A program made the translations under genes and the position numbers. A stretch of 64,000 nt of DNA, taken from NCBI GenBank assembly GCA_938005545.1, contig CALKXV010000009.1, positions 124,001 to 188,000 of the forward strand. Direction: 5' to 3'. The notes under the pieces were generated by a model. That model saw only the letters and a list, made by a program, of their open reading frames with translations, searched no databases and had not been told where the DNA came from. Shown here in pieces: positions 17,744 through 27,419 of the stretch (position 1 is its first letter; each line of letters begins with the position of its first letter). Source of the DNA: an uncultured Paracoccaceae bacterium. Lineage in GTDB: Bacteria > Pseudomonadota > Alphaproteobacteria > Rhodobacterales > Rhodobacteraceae.

Positions 17744-18760
17744 TTAACCACAAACAACGCAATCGCTGCGTTTCGCGATTTGGATGGTTCGGGTTTCGCC
17801 GTAAAGCGCGTCGTATATCATCATGCGGTTCGAGAGAGTTTCGCCGGTGTTCGCGATGTATTTGATCGCTTCAACCGCCATCATCGCCCCCAAAACACCC
17901 GGCAATGGGCCCAAAACGCCGCCTTCTGCACAGCTTGGGGCCAGTCCAACGGCGGATTTTTCCGGGAAGACACAGGCGTAACACGGCGCACCTTCCGATG
18001 GATCGAACACACTGATCTGGCCTTCCCACTGGCTGATCGCTGCTGAAATCAGTGGGATTTTGGCGGCCACGGCCGTTGCATTGACCAGATACCGCGTATC
18101 GGCATCATCGGTGCCGTCCAGCACCAGATCATAATCGGCGAAAAGATCGCCGGCGATTTCTTCGGTCAGGCGACGGTGATAGGGTTTGACCGTCACAAAA
18201 GGGTTTTGCGCGGTCATGGCGGTTTCGGCTGAAAACACTTTGGGCATCCCGATGCGCGCATCCGTGTGGATCACTTGGCGCATCAGGTTTGAATTTTCGA
18301 CCACGTCATCGTCGATTACGCCAATGGTCCCGATGCCCGCCGCCGCAAGGTACTGAAGCGCAGGCGCGCCAAGCCCCCCTGCCCCGATCACCAGAACGCG
18401 GGCCTCTTTCAGCCGCTTCTGGCCGGGCCCACCGATTTCGCGCAAGACAATGTGGCGGGCGTTGCGTTCGAGTTCGGTGGTTGATGTATGGTTTTTGGGC
18501 CGATTCGGTGACGTCGGCTGCGCACGATGTTTCAAGGTGGTTAAACCCAAGGCGTAAAAGGAAATGACGCCAAAAACGACCAAGAAAACAAACACGACTT
18601 TCAAAATGCCGTCCAAGCCAGGGCTGAGCGGCAAAATGACATCTAATATGAACAGGAAAATAACAGACCCAATGTAGATCCATGGGTGTTTTTTCAAGAA
18701 ACCATAAAGACCGCGCAGATTGTTATATACGAATCGCAGGTTTCGATAACGAAAAGCCAT
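17744..18760 (-). CDS. moeB: HesA/MoeB/ThiF-family adenylyltransferase with N-terminal membrane anchor
   Basis: A 338-residue E1-like enzyme that should adenylate the C-terminal glycine of a ubiquitin-like sulfur carrier (MoaD or ThiS). The MoeB core starts at ERNARHIVL (about 98). GAGGLG (126-131) binds ATP, two CxxC pairs (PCYACV and DCVVCG) bind zinc, and the loop APSCAEGG carries the crossover-loop cysteine. Unusually, residues 28-46 and 52-72 are two hydrophobic helices, which would tether the enzyme to the membrane. Its ATG overlaps the dut stop by one base (ATGA). Confidence 0.88.
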   Translation of the reverse strand: MAFRYRNLRFVYNNLRGLYGFLKKHPWIYIGSVIFLFILDVILPLSPGLDGILKVVFVFLVVFGVISFYALGLTTLKHRAQPTSPNRPKNHTSTTELERNARHIVLREIGGPGQKRLKEARVLVIGAGGLGAPALQYLAAAGIGTIGVIDDDVVENSNLMRQVIHTDARIGMPKVFSAETAMTAQNPFVTVKPYHRRLTEEIAGDLFADYDLVLDGTDDADTRYLVNATAVAAKIPLISAAISQWEGQISVFDPSEGAPCYACVFPEKSAVGLAPSCAEGGVLGPLPGVLGAMMAVEAIKYIANTGETLSNRMMIYDALYGETRTIQIAKRSDCVVCG

Positions 18761-19224
18761 CAGGTGGCGCCTGTGGATCCGAAACCGCCCGTTCCGCGCG
18801 TTGTGTCATCCAGCGCGTCAACGATTTCAAAAGTGGCCTGTTCGACGAGGGCAATGACTGCTTGGGCGATACGCTGACCGTGGGAGATTTTTATCGGCGC
18901 ATCGCCGTGATTGATCAGAAGAAGTCCCAAAGGCCCACGATAGTCGCTGTCAATTGTGCCGGGTGTGTTCACCAAGCTTAAGCCCTCTTTCAGGGCCAGA
19001 CCGGACCGAGGGCGGATTTGCATTTCGTAACCTTCGGGGATCGCAACATGCAGCCCGGTCGGAACCAAAACGCGTTGGCCGGGCAAAAGCGTGATGCCTG
19101 AGCGTTCGGCAGGCGCAAAGTTTGCGCGCAGGTCGACACCAGCGGCACCGGGCGTTTCATAAGCTGGCAGGGCAAGACTGCGGTCGGCATCCGGCCCCCA
19201 GGTCATCGCAATCCGAGGTTTCAT
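18760..19224 (-). CDS. dut: dUTP diphosphatase
   Basis: A 154-residue trimeric dUTPase, hydrolysing dUTP to dUMP and pyrophosphate and so feeding ThyX. The conserved motifs are present: [10 protein letters not shown] (motif 1), RPRSGLALK (motif 2), [12 protein letters not shown] (motif 3), RIAQAVI (motif 4) and [10 protein letters not shown] (motif 5). Its start overlaps the coaBC stop and its stop overlaps the moeB start, so the three genes are translationally coupled. coaBC-dut is a widespread bacterial gene pair. Confidence 0.97.
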   Translation of the reverse strand: MKPRIAMTWGPDADRSLALPAYETPGAAGVDLRANFAPAERSGITLLPGQRVLVPTGLHVAIPEGYEMQIRPRSGLALKEGLSLVNTPGTIDSDYRGPLGLLLINHGDAPIKISHGQRIAQAVIALVEQATFEIVDALDDTTRGTGGFGSTGAT

Positions 19225-20411
19225 AGCGCGTCGGCTATGCGGGCAGCCAACCGCCGTGCCACATCGGTTTTGGACGCACGCGGCCAGCTTTCAGCCCCCT
19301 GTGCATCGATCACCGTCACTGCATTTTCGTCACCGCCCATGATGCCGGTTTCCGGCGAAACGTCATTGGCCACGATCCAATCACACCGTTTGCGTTTCCG
19401 CTTGGCCGTGGCATTGGCGATCACGTTTTCGGTTTCGGCGGCAAAGCCCACAACAAGATCGGGGCGGTTCTTTCGAAGCCGCGAGACGGTGGCAAGGATG
19501 TCCGGGTTTTCGTCCAAGTTAAGCTTAGGCGCGCCGGTCTTGCCCTTTTTGATCTTGTTTTTGGCTTCGCTGACCACGCGCCAATCGGCAACGGCGGCGG
19601 CGAATATGGCAATGTCGGCGGGCAAAGCGGATTTGACCGCGTTCAGCATCTGATCGGCGGTTTCCACAGGCACCACATTCACGCCTTGGGGTGGCGGAAC
19701 CATCGCGGGGCCTGTCACAAAGGTGACGTTTGCGCCGAGCCGGGCGAGTGCGGTGGCCAAAGCCGTGCCTTGTGCGCCGGAAGAACGATTGGCGATATAC
19801 CGCACGGGGTCAATTGGTTCGTGGGTGGGGCCGGACGTGACGATGACGTGCTTGCCGGACAAAGGACCATCGCTCAATTGGGTTTGAATGACATCAAATA
19901 TCGCTTGGGGCTCGGACATCCGACCGGGGCCGTATTCGCCGCATGCCATGTCGCCTTCATCCGGGCCGATGCGCTGAATGCCGTCGGCTTCCAGCGTTGC
20001 GATGTTCCGTTGGTTCGCGGGATGCAACCACATGCGGACGTTCATCGCAGGAGCAATCAAAACGGGCGTGTCGGTGGCCATCAGGAGGGTTGAGGCCAGA
20101 TCATCCGCATGGCCGCCCGCCATCTTTGCGATCAGATCAGCCGTGGCGGGTGCCACAACAATCAGATCGGCGGACCGTGACAGTTCAATATGGCCCATTT
20201 CGGCTTCGTCGGTCAGATCGAACAGATCGGTATAGACTTTGTCGGCGGCCAATGCCGAAGCCGACAGAGGCGTGACAAATTCATGAGCCGCTTTGGTCAA
20301 TACGGGCGTTACTGCACCGCCCGCCTTACGGATCAAGCGGATCAGTTCCAGCGATTTGAAGGCCGCGATACCGCCGCCGACAATCAAAAGGATGCGTTTT
20401 CCTTGTAACAT
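19221..20411 (-). CDS. coaBC: Bifunctional phosphopantothenoylcysteine decarboxylase/synthetase
   Basis: About 396 residues. The N-terminal CoaC flavoprotein ([37 protein letters not shown]) decarboxylates phosphopantothenoylcysteine. The C-terminal CoaB domain ([30 protein letters not shown]) makes it from phosphopantothenate and cysteine. Both are steps of coenzyme A synthesis. ATG 20411 is preferred over TTG 20447 because relatives begin just before [11 protein letters not shown]. The stop overlaps the dut start. Confidence 0.96.
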   Translation of the reverse strand: MLQGKRILLIVGGGIAAFKSLELIRLIRKAGGAVTPVLTKAAHEFVTPLSASALAADKVYTDLFDLTDEAEMGHIELSRSADLIVVAPATADLIAKMAGGHADDLASTLLMATDTPVLIAPAMNVRMWLHPANQRNIATLEADGIQRIGPDEGDMACGEYGPGRMSEPQAIFDVIQTQLSDGPLSGKHVIVTSGPTHEPIDPVRYIANRSSGAQGTALATALARLGANVTFVTGPAMVPPPQGVNVVPVETADQMLNAVKSALPADIAIFAAAVADWRVVSEAKNKIKKGKTGAPKLNLDENPDILATVSRLRKNRPDLVVGFAAETENVIANATAKRKRKRCDWIVANDVSPETGIMGGDENAVTVIDAQGAESWPRASKTDVARRLAARIADAL

Positions 20412-20477
20412 GGGCCTAGAGGTAAGCACCTTGGCGGAGTTCGGCAAGCGTGGACTTTCAGCGATTATCGTTTGTTT

Positions 20478-21302
20478 TCAGCGGAACGCGGCGCAGGGAT
20501 CACCCCGATTAGTGGCTTTTGTGACAACCCAATGGGTCACGGGCGGGGTTTCGGGGGCCGTTTCTTCGTATTGGCCAAGGGAGGCAATGGTCAGGTTTTG
20601 CCCGGTTTGATCGGCATAGCGGCGTAAGGCAGCAGGCACGCCCCAACTTTCGTGCACATGGCCGTTGCCAGCGATCACAACGACGGGGCCGTCAAATCCT
20701 TGGGCTAAAGCGTTCACGACAGCCCGTGCCAGGGCCGCGTCGCGCAAGCGTTGTGCTTCGACCATTCCCGGAAGCATTTCAGGCGGAAGCGCGTCGCAAT
20801 GGGCGATGTGCTGGAGCAGTTCGCGGTCAGACTGTTCGGCTTCGGGCAAGGGCGTTGCCAGACCGAACAAAGGGGCCGATGCGCCAAAGGTTTTGGCCGC
20901 GCCATCTTCTATGGCCTTGCGAACAGTGTCGCGGGGAAGCGCGCCGCCAAATATGGACGCCTTCGGTGCGGCGGAAAAAATCGGGTAATACATTGCGAAA
21001 TCGGGCCAGCCGCGTGCTTCCCATTCAAGATGGGTGCTGAGAGCACTGGCATCTAAGCGCATGTTATGAGTGATGTCGCGGGCGTGGCTCGGTTCGATCA
21101 TCTCAAACACAAGTGCGGCGGGTTTAAGCGTTGCAACCGCGCGCGCCTGAAGCGCGTGGTGCAAAGGATTGTCGTGGTGTTCGCCCAAAAGGACAACATC
21201 GACATCTTGAAAGGTAGCGGCCAGATCGACCGTGGCCGGATCAAGTTCCGCCGCACGAAGCGGCAAGGCAAAGGCGAGCGTTAAAAGAGCTAAACGAAGA
21301 AT
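20478..21302 (-). CDS. ChaN-family haem-binding-like exported protein, probable ATT start
   Basis: ChaN/DUF399-family protein with LLGEHHDNPLHH near the N terminus, FEMIEPSHA, and GNGHVHESWGVP near the C terminus. ChaN binds haem and is linked to iron uptake. The first ordinary start in frame is TTG 21266, which would cut away most of an evident signal peptide. Reading back from it gives LRLALLTLAFALPLRA without any ATG, GTG or TTG before an in-frame TGA at 21363-21365. An ATT at 21300-21302, 9 nt after AAGGA, restores a complete signal peptide (274 residues). It would overlap the last 13 nt of rpoH. A sequence error is the alternative. Confidence 0.75.
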   Translation of the reverse strand: MLRLALLTLAFALPLRAAELDPATVDLAATFQDVDVVLLGEHHDNPLHHALQARAVATLKPAALVFEMIEPSHARDITHNMRLDASALSTHLEWEARGWPDFAMYYPIFSAAPKASIFGGALPRDTVRKAIEDGAAKTFGASAPLFGLATPLPEAEQSDRELLQHIAHCDALPPEMLPGMVEAQRLRDAALARAVVNALAQGFDGPVVVIAGNGHVHESWGVPAALRRYADQTGQNLTIASLGQYEETAPETPPVTHWVVTKATNRGDPCAAFR

Positions 21303-22174
21303 TCGTGCACGTCCTTGGATTGGGTCTCGAGCTTCTTGCGCATTTTGCCGAAAGCGGCGGCCTCAAGCTGACGGACGCGTTCTTTTGACAGCCCAAGCTC
21401 GGTTCCGAGAGATTCAAGCGTGCGGGGAGTGTCGCGCAATTTGCGTTCGCGCACAATGAACTGTTCCCGTTCGCTTAGATCGTGCATCGCTTCGACCAGC
21501 CAGATGCGCAGGATGTCGATGTCTTTGGCCTGTTCCACCTGTTCGGATTGCGCAGCACTGTCATCGGCAAGTGTCTCGATCCATTCGCGCCCGTCTTCAT
21601 CCGACGACTGGGTGGCATTCAACGAAAAATCGGACCCCGACAGGCGGCCTTCCATCATCTCAACATCCTGAAGTTTCACGCCGACTTCGATTGCAATCAT
21701 TTCGCGCATAGTGTGACGATCCGGAGATTCGCCTTCGGCTGCTGCTTCGCGTTCTAGCCGTGCCTGCACCCGGCGTAGATTGAAAAACAATGACTTTTGC
21801 GACGACGTCGAGCCCGTACGCACCATCGACCAGTTCCGCATCACGTAATCCTGGATTGATGCCTTGATCCACCAGACGGCATAGGTGGAAAACCGCACGC
21901 CGCGATCTGGATCGAACTTGTCGGCGGCCTTCATCAAACCAAGGCTGGCTTCTTGGATTAGGTCATTCATTGGTGCTCCGTAGCGGCGAAATTTCGACGC
22001 CATGGAAATCGCCAAACGCATGTAAGCGGTGATCAGACGGTGCAGCGCTTGTTCGTCGCGATCATCGCGCCAGGCGTAAGCAAGCCGAAGTTCGGTTTCT
22101 GCATCCAGAAGTTCCGCACGCATCGCATTTCGCGAAAAGTCTCGATCAAGGCTGTTGTCAAACATGGTCTTCAT
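21290..22174 (-). CDS. rpoH2: RNA polymerase sigma-32 factor, RpoHII type
   Basis: About 294 residues with the RpoH architecture: region 2 (DLIQEASLGLMKAADKFD, STYAVWWIKASIQDYV), the RpoH box QKSLFFNLRR, and region 4 (TLESLGTELGLSKERVRQLE). The first third (ETELRLAYAWRDDRDEQALH) matches the RpoHII subgroup, which in Rhodobacter sphaeroides acts with RpoE in the singlet-oxygen and oxidative stress response. The start is ATG 22174 or 22165; TTG 22243 lies upstream of the predicted promoter and is excluded. Confidence 0.93.
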   Translation of the reverse strand: MKTMFDNSLDRDFSRNAMRAELLDAETELRLAYAWRDDRDEQALHRLITAYMRLAISMASKFRRYGAPMNDLIQEASLGLMKAADKFDPDRGVRFSTYAVWWIKASIQDYVMRNWSMVRTGSTSSQKSLFFNLRRVQARLEREAAAEGESPDRHTMREMIAIEVGVKLQDVEMMEGRLSGSDFSLNATQSSDEDGREWIETLADDSAAQSEQVEQAKDIDILRIWLVEAMHDLSEREQFIVRERKLRDTPRTLESLGTELGLSKERVRQLEAAAFGKMRKKLETQSKDVHEFFV

Positions 22175-22191
22175 CTTTCTCGCTGTTTGAA

Positions 22192-22221
22192 TATCTACGT
22201 GCCGGGCAACGTTCTGGATCA
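22192..22221 (-). promoter_or_regulatory. RpoE-type (ECF) promoter of rpoHII
   Basis: On the minus strand TGATCC (22221-22216) is followed after exactly 18 nt by TAGATA (22197-22192). This fits the RpoE consensus I recall from R. sphaeroides, a TGATCC -35 box with a TA-rich -10 box about 18 nt downstream. Transcription would begin near 22185, leaving an 11-20 nt leader before the two candidate ATGs. rpoHII is a classical RpoE target, so gene identity and motif agree. Confidence 0.7.
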
Positions 22222-22360
22222 AAAAATTTTGCGAGTTAGGCAAAAAACGGACAGTTGCATGGATCTATTCCCACGAGCGATTGTCGCAATTTATCTATTC
22301 ACGGTGAAATTAACTCTTCGTTAACAACGAATGTCGAGAAGGGTGAAAACGCCGAGGCTC

Positions 22361-23872
22361 ATGGTTTCCCACACATATACTGTTGCATTTGAAGGCATTG
22401 AGGGGCGTTTGGTCGATGTCCAATGCGCCTTATCGCCGGGAATGCCGCATTTTTTGATCGTAGGCTTGCCGGACAAAGCGGTTAGCGAAGCACGCGAACG
22501 GGTGCGCGCGGCATTGTCGGCCCTGTCGATCAGCTTACCGTCCCGTCGGATCACGGTGAACCTGTCGCCCGCGGATTTGCCGAAGGAAGGCTCGCATTTC
22601 GACCTGCCCATCGCCCTGGCCTTGTTGGCGGCCATCGACATTCTTCCGAAGGACGCCGTTGAAGGTCTGGTTTCGTTGGGGGAATTGTCACTGGGCGGCG
22701 ACTTGGTTCCGGTCACCGGCGCATTGCCGGCCGCCTTGGCCGCGGCGGAAGCCGAATGCGGGCTAATTTGCCCCGCCGCATCGGGGCCAGAAGCGGCATG
22801 GGTCGGCGAAACGTCCGTCGTCGCGCCCAAAAGTTTGGGCGATGCGATCCAACACATCACGGGCGCGCGGATTTTAGATGTCAGTTCGCCGGGCGAAGTG
22901 GCGCGGGCTTCGGGCGGGCCGGATTTACTGGAAGTCAAAGGTCAGGAACGGGCGAAACGCGCTTTGGAAATCGCCGCCGCCGGTCGGCATCATTTGCTGA
23001 TGGTAGGCTCGCCGGGGTCGGGAAAATCGATGTTAGCGGCGCGTTTGCCAGGGATTTTGCCGCCCTTGTCACCAGAAGAAGCCCTGGAAACATCGATGGT
23101 GCATTCGCTGGCCGGGTTGATCGACGACGGTGGCATTTCGCGGATGCGCCCTTTCCGCTCACCGCATCACACCGCTTCAATGGCGGCGATTGTGGGTGGT
23201 GGAAAGGGCGCGAAACCTGGTGAGATGTCGCTGGCGCACAACGGAGTTTTGTTCATGGACGAATTCCCCGAATACAGCCGCAGCGTGCTGGAAACCCTGC
23301 GCCAGCCGATCGAAACCGGTGATGTCACCGTGGCGCGGGCCAATGCCCATGTGCGATATCCCTGCCGATTTTTGCTAATTGCGGCGGCGAACCCCTGCAA
23401 ATGCGGGTATCTGGCCGATGCGAGCCGCGCGTGCGCGCGGGTTCCCGGATGTGGCGCAGATTACATGGGCCGGATTTCTGGGCCCTTGATGGACCGATTT
23501 GACTTAAGGGTCGAAGTGCCGCCGGTGGCCGTGCAGGATTTGGATATCCCAAGTTCAGGTGACGCATCATCCGTGGTCGCCGAACGTGTCGCCGAGGCCC
23601 GCGCCCGTCAAATTACCCGGTACAGTGATGTTCAGGGTGTCACCGTGAACGCCGATGCAAGTGGGGCACTTTTGGAAGAGGTCGCCGGGCCCTGTGAGGC
23701 GGGCCAGGCTATGCTGACCCAAGCCGCCGAACGGCTCGGGCTGTCCGCACGTGGATATCACCGGGTGATCCGGGTGGCGCGCACCATTGCGGATTTGGAC
23801 GCCCGTGAAGACGTGGGCGCGAAAGACATCGCCGAAGCGCTCAGTTACCGGATCGTGGCGGGTGCAGCTTAG
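22361..23872 (+). CDS. comM: ComM/YifB-family AAA+ Mg-chelatase-like ATPase
   Basis: A 503-residue hexameric helicase of the YifB/ComM family that promotes branch migration during integration of transforming DNA. The N-terminal domain starts [14 protein letters not shown] and contains [19 protein letters not shown]. The AAA+ core has Walker A GSPGSGKS and Walker B LFMDEF, plus the NPCKCGY and [18 protein letters not shown] segments. The start is ATG 22361, preceded by GAGG; ATG 22331 lacks a ribosome-binding site. Its stop overlaps the end of convergent gshB by 4 bp. Confidence 0.95.
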   Translation: MVSHTYTVAFEGIEGRLVDVQCALSPGMPHFLIVGLPDKAVSEARERVRAALSALSISLPSRRITVNLSPADLPKEGSHFDLPIALALLAAIDILPKDAVEGLVSLGELSLGGDLVPVTGALPAALAAAEAECGLICPAASGPEAAWVGETSVVAPKSLGDAIQHITGARILDVSSPGEVARASGGPDLLEVKGQERAKRALEIAAAGRHHLLMVGSPGSGKSMLAARLPGILPPLSPEEALETSMVHSLAGLIDDGGISRMRPFRSPHHTASMAAIVGGGKGAKPGEMSLAHNGVLFMDEFPEYSRSVLETLRQPIETGDVTVARANAHVRYPCRFLLIAAANPCKCGYLADASRACARVPGCGADYMGRISGPLMDRFDLRVEVPPVAVQDLDIPSSGDASSVVAERVAEARARQITRYSDVQGVTVNADASGALLEEVAGPCEAGQAMLTQAAERLGLSARGYHRVIRVARTIADLDAREDVGAKDIAEALSYRIVAGAA

Positions 23873-24804
23873 GCTTTCAGACGGGCTTCGATGGCATCCC
23901 AGATGGCACCGGCGACATTCACACCGTCGAACCGTTCCAATTCCTGAATGCCTGTTGGCGACGTCAGGTTGATTTCGGTCAGATAGTCACCAATGACGTC
24001 GATGCCGACAAACACCTGCCCCTTTTCGCGCAGCAACGGGCCAATCGCAGCACAGATTTCTTTGTCCCGCTCTGTTAGGCCAATTCGGACCGCTGTGCCG
24101 CCCACATGGAGGTTCGAGCGGGTTTCGCCCTCGGCCGGAACGCGGTTGATGGCACCAATGGGGTCACCGTCGACCAGAATGATCCGTTTGTCGCCGTTGG
24201 AAACATCGGGCAGGAATTTCTGGGTGATCAGGGGTTCGTTGTTGATGCCTGAAAACATCTCATGCAGCGACACAAGGTTGTTGTCGCCGGGTTTCAGGCG
24301 GAACACACCCGCACCGCCGTTTCCATAAAGCGGTTTGACGATGATGTCGCCATGAAGCGCGCGGAAATCACGGATCGCATCCAGATCACGGGCAATCAGC
24401 GTCGGTGGTGTCAGATCGGGGAATTCAAGGACCAAAAGTTTTTCGGGATAGTTCCGCACCCAAAACGGATCATTTACCACAAGGGTTTTTTTCAGCCGGT
24501 CCAGAAGATGGGTGGTGGTGATATAGCCCATGTCGAAGGGTGGGTCCTGGCGCAGCCAAACCACGTCGAAATCATCCAGTTCAACGGTCGTTTCATCGCC
24601 AAGAGTGAAGTGATCCCCTTCCACGCGGCGCACGGTCAAAGGCCAGCCGCGCGCGGTGACCTTGCCTTCGTTCCATGCGAGCTTGTCTGGGTGGTAATAA
24701 AACAGCTCTGCGCCGCGATTCTGCGCCTCTTCCGCCAGCCGAAAAGTCGAATCCGCTGAAATATCCACGGCCCCAATGGGATCCATCTGAATGGCAACTC
24801 TCAT
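23869..24804 (-). CDS. gshB: Glutathione synthetase
   Basis: A 311-residue ATP-grasp enzyme joining gamma-glutamylcysteine and glycine. [11 protein letters not shown] opens the family pattern; [21 protein letters not shown] and the C-terminal [16 protein letters not shown] are characteristic. ATG 24804 has GGAGA 7 nt upstream, so the longer frame to 24840 is not used. It lies downstream of yraN on the same strand with a 77-bp gap. Confidence 0.97.
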   Translation of the reverse strand: MRVAIQMDPIGAVDISADSTFRLAEEAQNRGAELFYYHPDKLAWNEGKVTARGWPLTVRRVEGDHFTLGDETTVELDDFDVVWLRQDPPFDMGYITTTHLLDRLKKTLVVNDPFWVRNYPEKLLVLEFPDLTPPTLIARDLDAIRDFRALHGDIIVKPLYGNGGAGVFRLKPGDNNLVSLHEMFSGINNEPLITQKFLPDVSNGDKRIILVDGDPIGAINRVPAEGETRSNLHVGGTAVRIGLTERDKEICAAIGPLLREKGQVFVGIDVIGDYLTEINLTSPTGIQELERFDGVNVAGAIWDAIEARLKA

Positions 24805-24881
24805 GTGCGCGTCTCCTTCGCTTGGGCGTTTTTGGCCCAAGGAACGACAAGCTGCAATGTGCGATTATGAAGGGGACGACA

Positions 24882-25295
24882 TCAGTATTGCGAGATGTTG
24901 GAGAAAACTTCGATTTGTCCCTGTTCATCAACCATAGCCAAATCAACGCGCATATCGATCATCTGGCCGGGCACATGTTGGGCACAATAGTCTTCACCTG
25001 ACGTACAAATGCGCCCCAATTGCCGTTTAGATAGACGTTCAGCGGCACGAGCGTGCGATTTGGCTTTTTTGACTTCGACGAAAACAAATCCCCCACCCTG
25101 TCCCCAAGCGTTGATGGAATTATCGCGAAAGATCAGATCGATTTCGCCCCCCTGCCCGCGCCAGCGGCGTTCAAGAAGCGTATAGCCGCCCGATTGGTAA
25201 TAACGTTCGACGTTGGATTCAGCCGCCAAACCATCCTGATAGGAGGTTATGCCCCGCAGGGCCTGATCATCAGCGGGTGAAAAATCAGATGGCAT
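24882..25295 (-). CDS. yraN: YraN/UPF0102 nuclease-like protein
   Basis: A 137-residue protein of the UPF0102 family with a restriction-endonuclease-like fold: GGEIDLIFRD and FVEVKKAKS give the D/ExK metal site. The family is usually placed next to rsmI, as here (35 bp apart on the same strand), and its cellular role remains unsettled; structure-specific or Holliday-junction-type nuclease activity is a family-level guess. Confidence 0.92.
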   Translation of the reverse strand: MPSDFSPADDQALRGITSYQDGLAAESNVERYYQSGGYTLLERRWRGQGGEIDLIFRDNSINAWGQGGGFVFVEVKKAKSHARAAERLSKRQLGRICTSGEDYCAQHVPGQMIDMRVDLAMVDEQGQIEVFSNISQY

Positions 25296-25329
25296 GGGGC
25301 AAAGTTAGTGGTGGGGTGTTGAAAAAGTG

Positions 25330-26220
25330 TTAGAAGGTGAGGCCAAGCTGGTAGAGATCGCGTCGCGAAACGCCGAAAACCTCGGCCACATCACGGGCTG
25401 CATCCTTAAGTTTTTGAGTTTCCAGTGCTTTTCGCAAAGCCGCTTCAATTTCAGCCGGATCAGCAATGTCTTCGCCTGCGCTGATCAACAAGACGATTTC
25501 GCCTCTGGCTGGGGTGTCGCCGTAGATTTTGGCCAGTTCCCCAAGCGTGCTGCGGCGGGTTTCTTCGAACTTTTTCGTCAGTTCACGGCACACGACCGCT
25601 GGTCTGTCAGCCCCCATTGCAAGAACCGCATCTGCAAGCGAGGCCCCGAGCCGTTTGGGGCTTTCATAGAGGATCAAGGTGCCTTTGTCGGTCGAGAGGG
25701 CTTCAAAAAACTTTCGTCTCGCGGTTTTTTGCGAGGGCGGGAATCCCACAAATGAAAATCGGTCACTGGGCAAGCCTGCCACCGAAATTGCCGCGATCAT
25801 GGCCGAAGCCCCCGGCACCGGAAAAACGGATTGTTCTTCCGCAAGGGCGTCCTGCACCAGTTGATAGCCCGGATCCGCGACCAGCGGCGTGCCCGCTTCC
25901 GACGCATAGGCAACGACCTTACCATCCTTCAACGCCCCCAGAACCGCACTGCGATCGCGCGGACTGGAATGATCGTGATAGGCAATCATGCGTCGACCAG
26001 CGAGCGGCACACCGTGGATCTCCATCAAACGGCGCAGAGTTCGTGTGTCTTCGGCCGCCAAAACGTCCGCATCGCGCAGAACATCCAGGGCCCGAAGCGT
26101 AATGTCGCGCGCATTTCCCAGAGGGGTTGAGACCAGATACAGACCGGGTTTCAGATTGCCTGCATTTGAGCCTTTGCTCATCTCCTCGGACAATGATTTA
26201 CTAGGGGGACGTTTCTGCAT
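25330..26220 (-). CDS. rsmI: 16S rRNA (cytidine1402-2'-O)-methyltransferase
   Basis: About 296 residues of an SAM-dependent tetrapyrrole-methylase-fold enzyme that methylates C1402 of 16S rRNA. GLYLVSTPLGNARDITLRAL, AAEDTRTLRRLM, YHDHSSPRD and VPGASAMIAAISVAGLPSDRF are diagnostic. The start is uncertain: ATG 26220 lacks a clear ribosome-binding site and ATG 26181 is directly abutted by GAGGAG. It is divergent from the LpoA-like gene, a conserved neighbourhood (lpoA-yraN-rsmI) in proteobacteria. Confidence 0.95.
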   Translation of the reverse strand: MQKRPPSKSLSEEMSKGSNAGNLKPGLYLVSTPLGNARDITLRALDVLRDADVLAAEDTRTLRRLMEIHGVPLAGRRMIAYHDHSSPRDRSAVLGALKDGKVVAYASEAGTPLVADPGYQLVQDALAEEQSVFPVPGASAMIAAISVAGLPSDRFSFVGFPPSQKTARRKFFEALSTDKGTLILYESPKRLGASLADAVLAMGADRPAVVCRELTKKFEETRRSTLGELAKIYGDTPARGEIVLLISAGEDIADPAEIEAALRKALETQKLKDAARDVAEVFGVSRRDLYQLGLTF

Positions 26221-26252
26221 AGGGTCGCGCCGGATTATCCAAGGAGATACCA

Positions 26253-27419
26253 ATGCTCGCCGTTTTATCGTTCCGCCGCAAGGCCATGACCTGGATTACA
26301 GGGTTTTTCGCACTGTTGGCATTGACGGCCTGCGATGTTGGCTTGCCGACGGGTGGTCCTGTTTTAAACACCACACGCGCCATTCCGGTTGCATTGTTGA
26401 TACCGAAATCGGCGACCAATGGTGCATCTTTAGCGCAATCCCTGGAAAATGCCGCCTTTTTGGCGGTCGATGATCTGACCAACGTCGAGATTGATCTGAA
26501 GGTCTATGACACCGCAGGAACCCCAGCGGGGGCTGCGCTGGCGGCTGAACAGGCTTTGAATGACGGAGCACAAATCTTTGTCGGGCCCTTGTTTGCAGAA
26601 AGCGCCAATGCGGCGGGCCAAGTCGCAGCGCGGCGCGGCGTCAACGTTCTGACGTTTTCGAACAACCCGGCCATTGCGGGCGGCAACGTCTTTATTCTGG
26701 GCAACACGTTCCAGAACTCTGCGGATCGGCTGACGCGATTTGCCATAAACCAAGGGCGCCGCAATGTCTTTATTGTGCACGCCGACAGCCTTGGTGAACG
26801 CTTGGGCGCAGAAGCGATTGAACAAGCCACGAACGCGAACGGCGGCAACGTGGTTGGGGTACAGAGTTTCCCGCTGTCGCAACAGGGCATCATTGATGCG
26901 CTGCCCGGTATTTCCAGCAACTATCGCGCGTCAGGTGCCGACACCGTTTTTGTGACCTCGGGCGCGGACGGTGCGTTGTCGTTCCTGTCGGAACTCTTGC
27001 CGGAAAACGGATTAACCCGCGAAAACGCACAATTTGTAGGGCTTCGTCGCCTGGACATTCCGTCCAGCACGTTGTCGCTTAAGGGATTGCAGGGTGCATG
27101 GTTTGCAACACCCTCGCCCGGGCTCTTGCAGCAATTCAACAACCGTTATGCATCGGTTTACGGCACACAACCAAACCCCATTGCCGGGTTGGCCTATGAC
27201 GGGATCGCTGCGGTTGGCGCACTTGCCGCACAAGGCAACAGGAATGCGCTTGGCGCGGCCGCTTTGACCCAAGGCGCTGGTTTTGCCGGTGTAAACGGGC
27301 CATTCCGGTTGCTTGGCGATGGCACGAACCAGCGCGGCCTTGCCGTTGCACAAATCCAGAACAATCAGGTGATCGTGATTGACCCCGCCCCAAGAAGCTT
27401 TGGCTCTGCCGGGTTCTGA
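26253..27419 (+). CDS. Penicillin-binding protein activator, LpoA-like lipoprotein
   Basis: A 388-residue lipoprotein with lipobox LTAC near residue 26 and a periplasmic-binding-protein fold (leucine/isoleucine/valine-binding type): FVGPLFAESANAAG, VNVLTFSNNPAIAGG, YDGIAAVGALA. It corresponds to the C-terminal domain of LpoA, which activates PBP1A from the outer membrane; the N-terminal TPR part of enterobacterial LpoA is absent. AAGGAG lies 6 nt before the ATG. Its end overlaps the start of glnD by about 40 nt. Confidence 0.88.
   Translation: MLAVLSFRRKAMTWITGFFALLALTACDVGLPTGGPVLNTTRAIPVALLIPKSATNGASLAQSLENAAFLAVDDLTNVEIDLKVYDTAGTPAGAALAAEQALNDGAQIFVGPLFAESANAAGQVAARRGVNVLTFSNNPAIAGGNVFILGNTFQNSADRLTRFAINQGRRNVFIVHADSLGERLGAEAIEQATNANGGNVVGVQSFPLSQQGIIDALPGISSNYRASGADTVFVTSGADGALSFLSELLPENGLTRENAQFVGLRRLDIPSSTLSLKGLQGAWFATPSPGLLQQFNNRYASVYGTQPNPIAGLAYDGIAAVGALAAQGNRNALGAAALTQGAGFAGVNGPFRLLGDGTNQRGLAVAQIQNNQVIVIDPAPRSFGSAGF

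Noticed and set aside
20478-21266. TTG 21266 as the true start of the ChaN-like gene
   Set aside because: It would remove most of a clear signal peptide encoded in the same frame just upstream.
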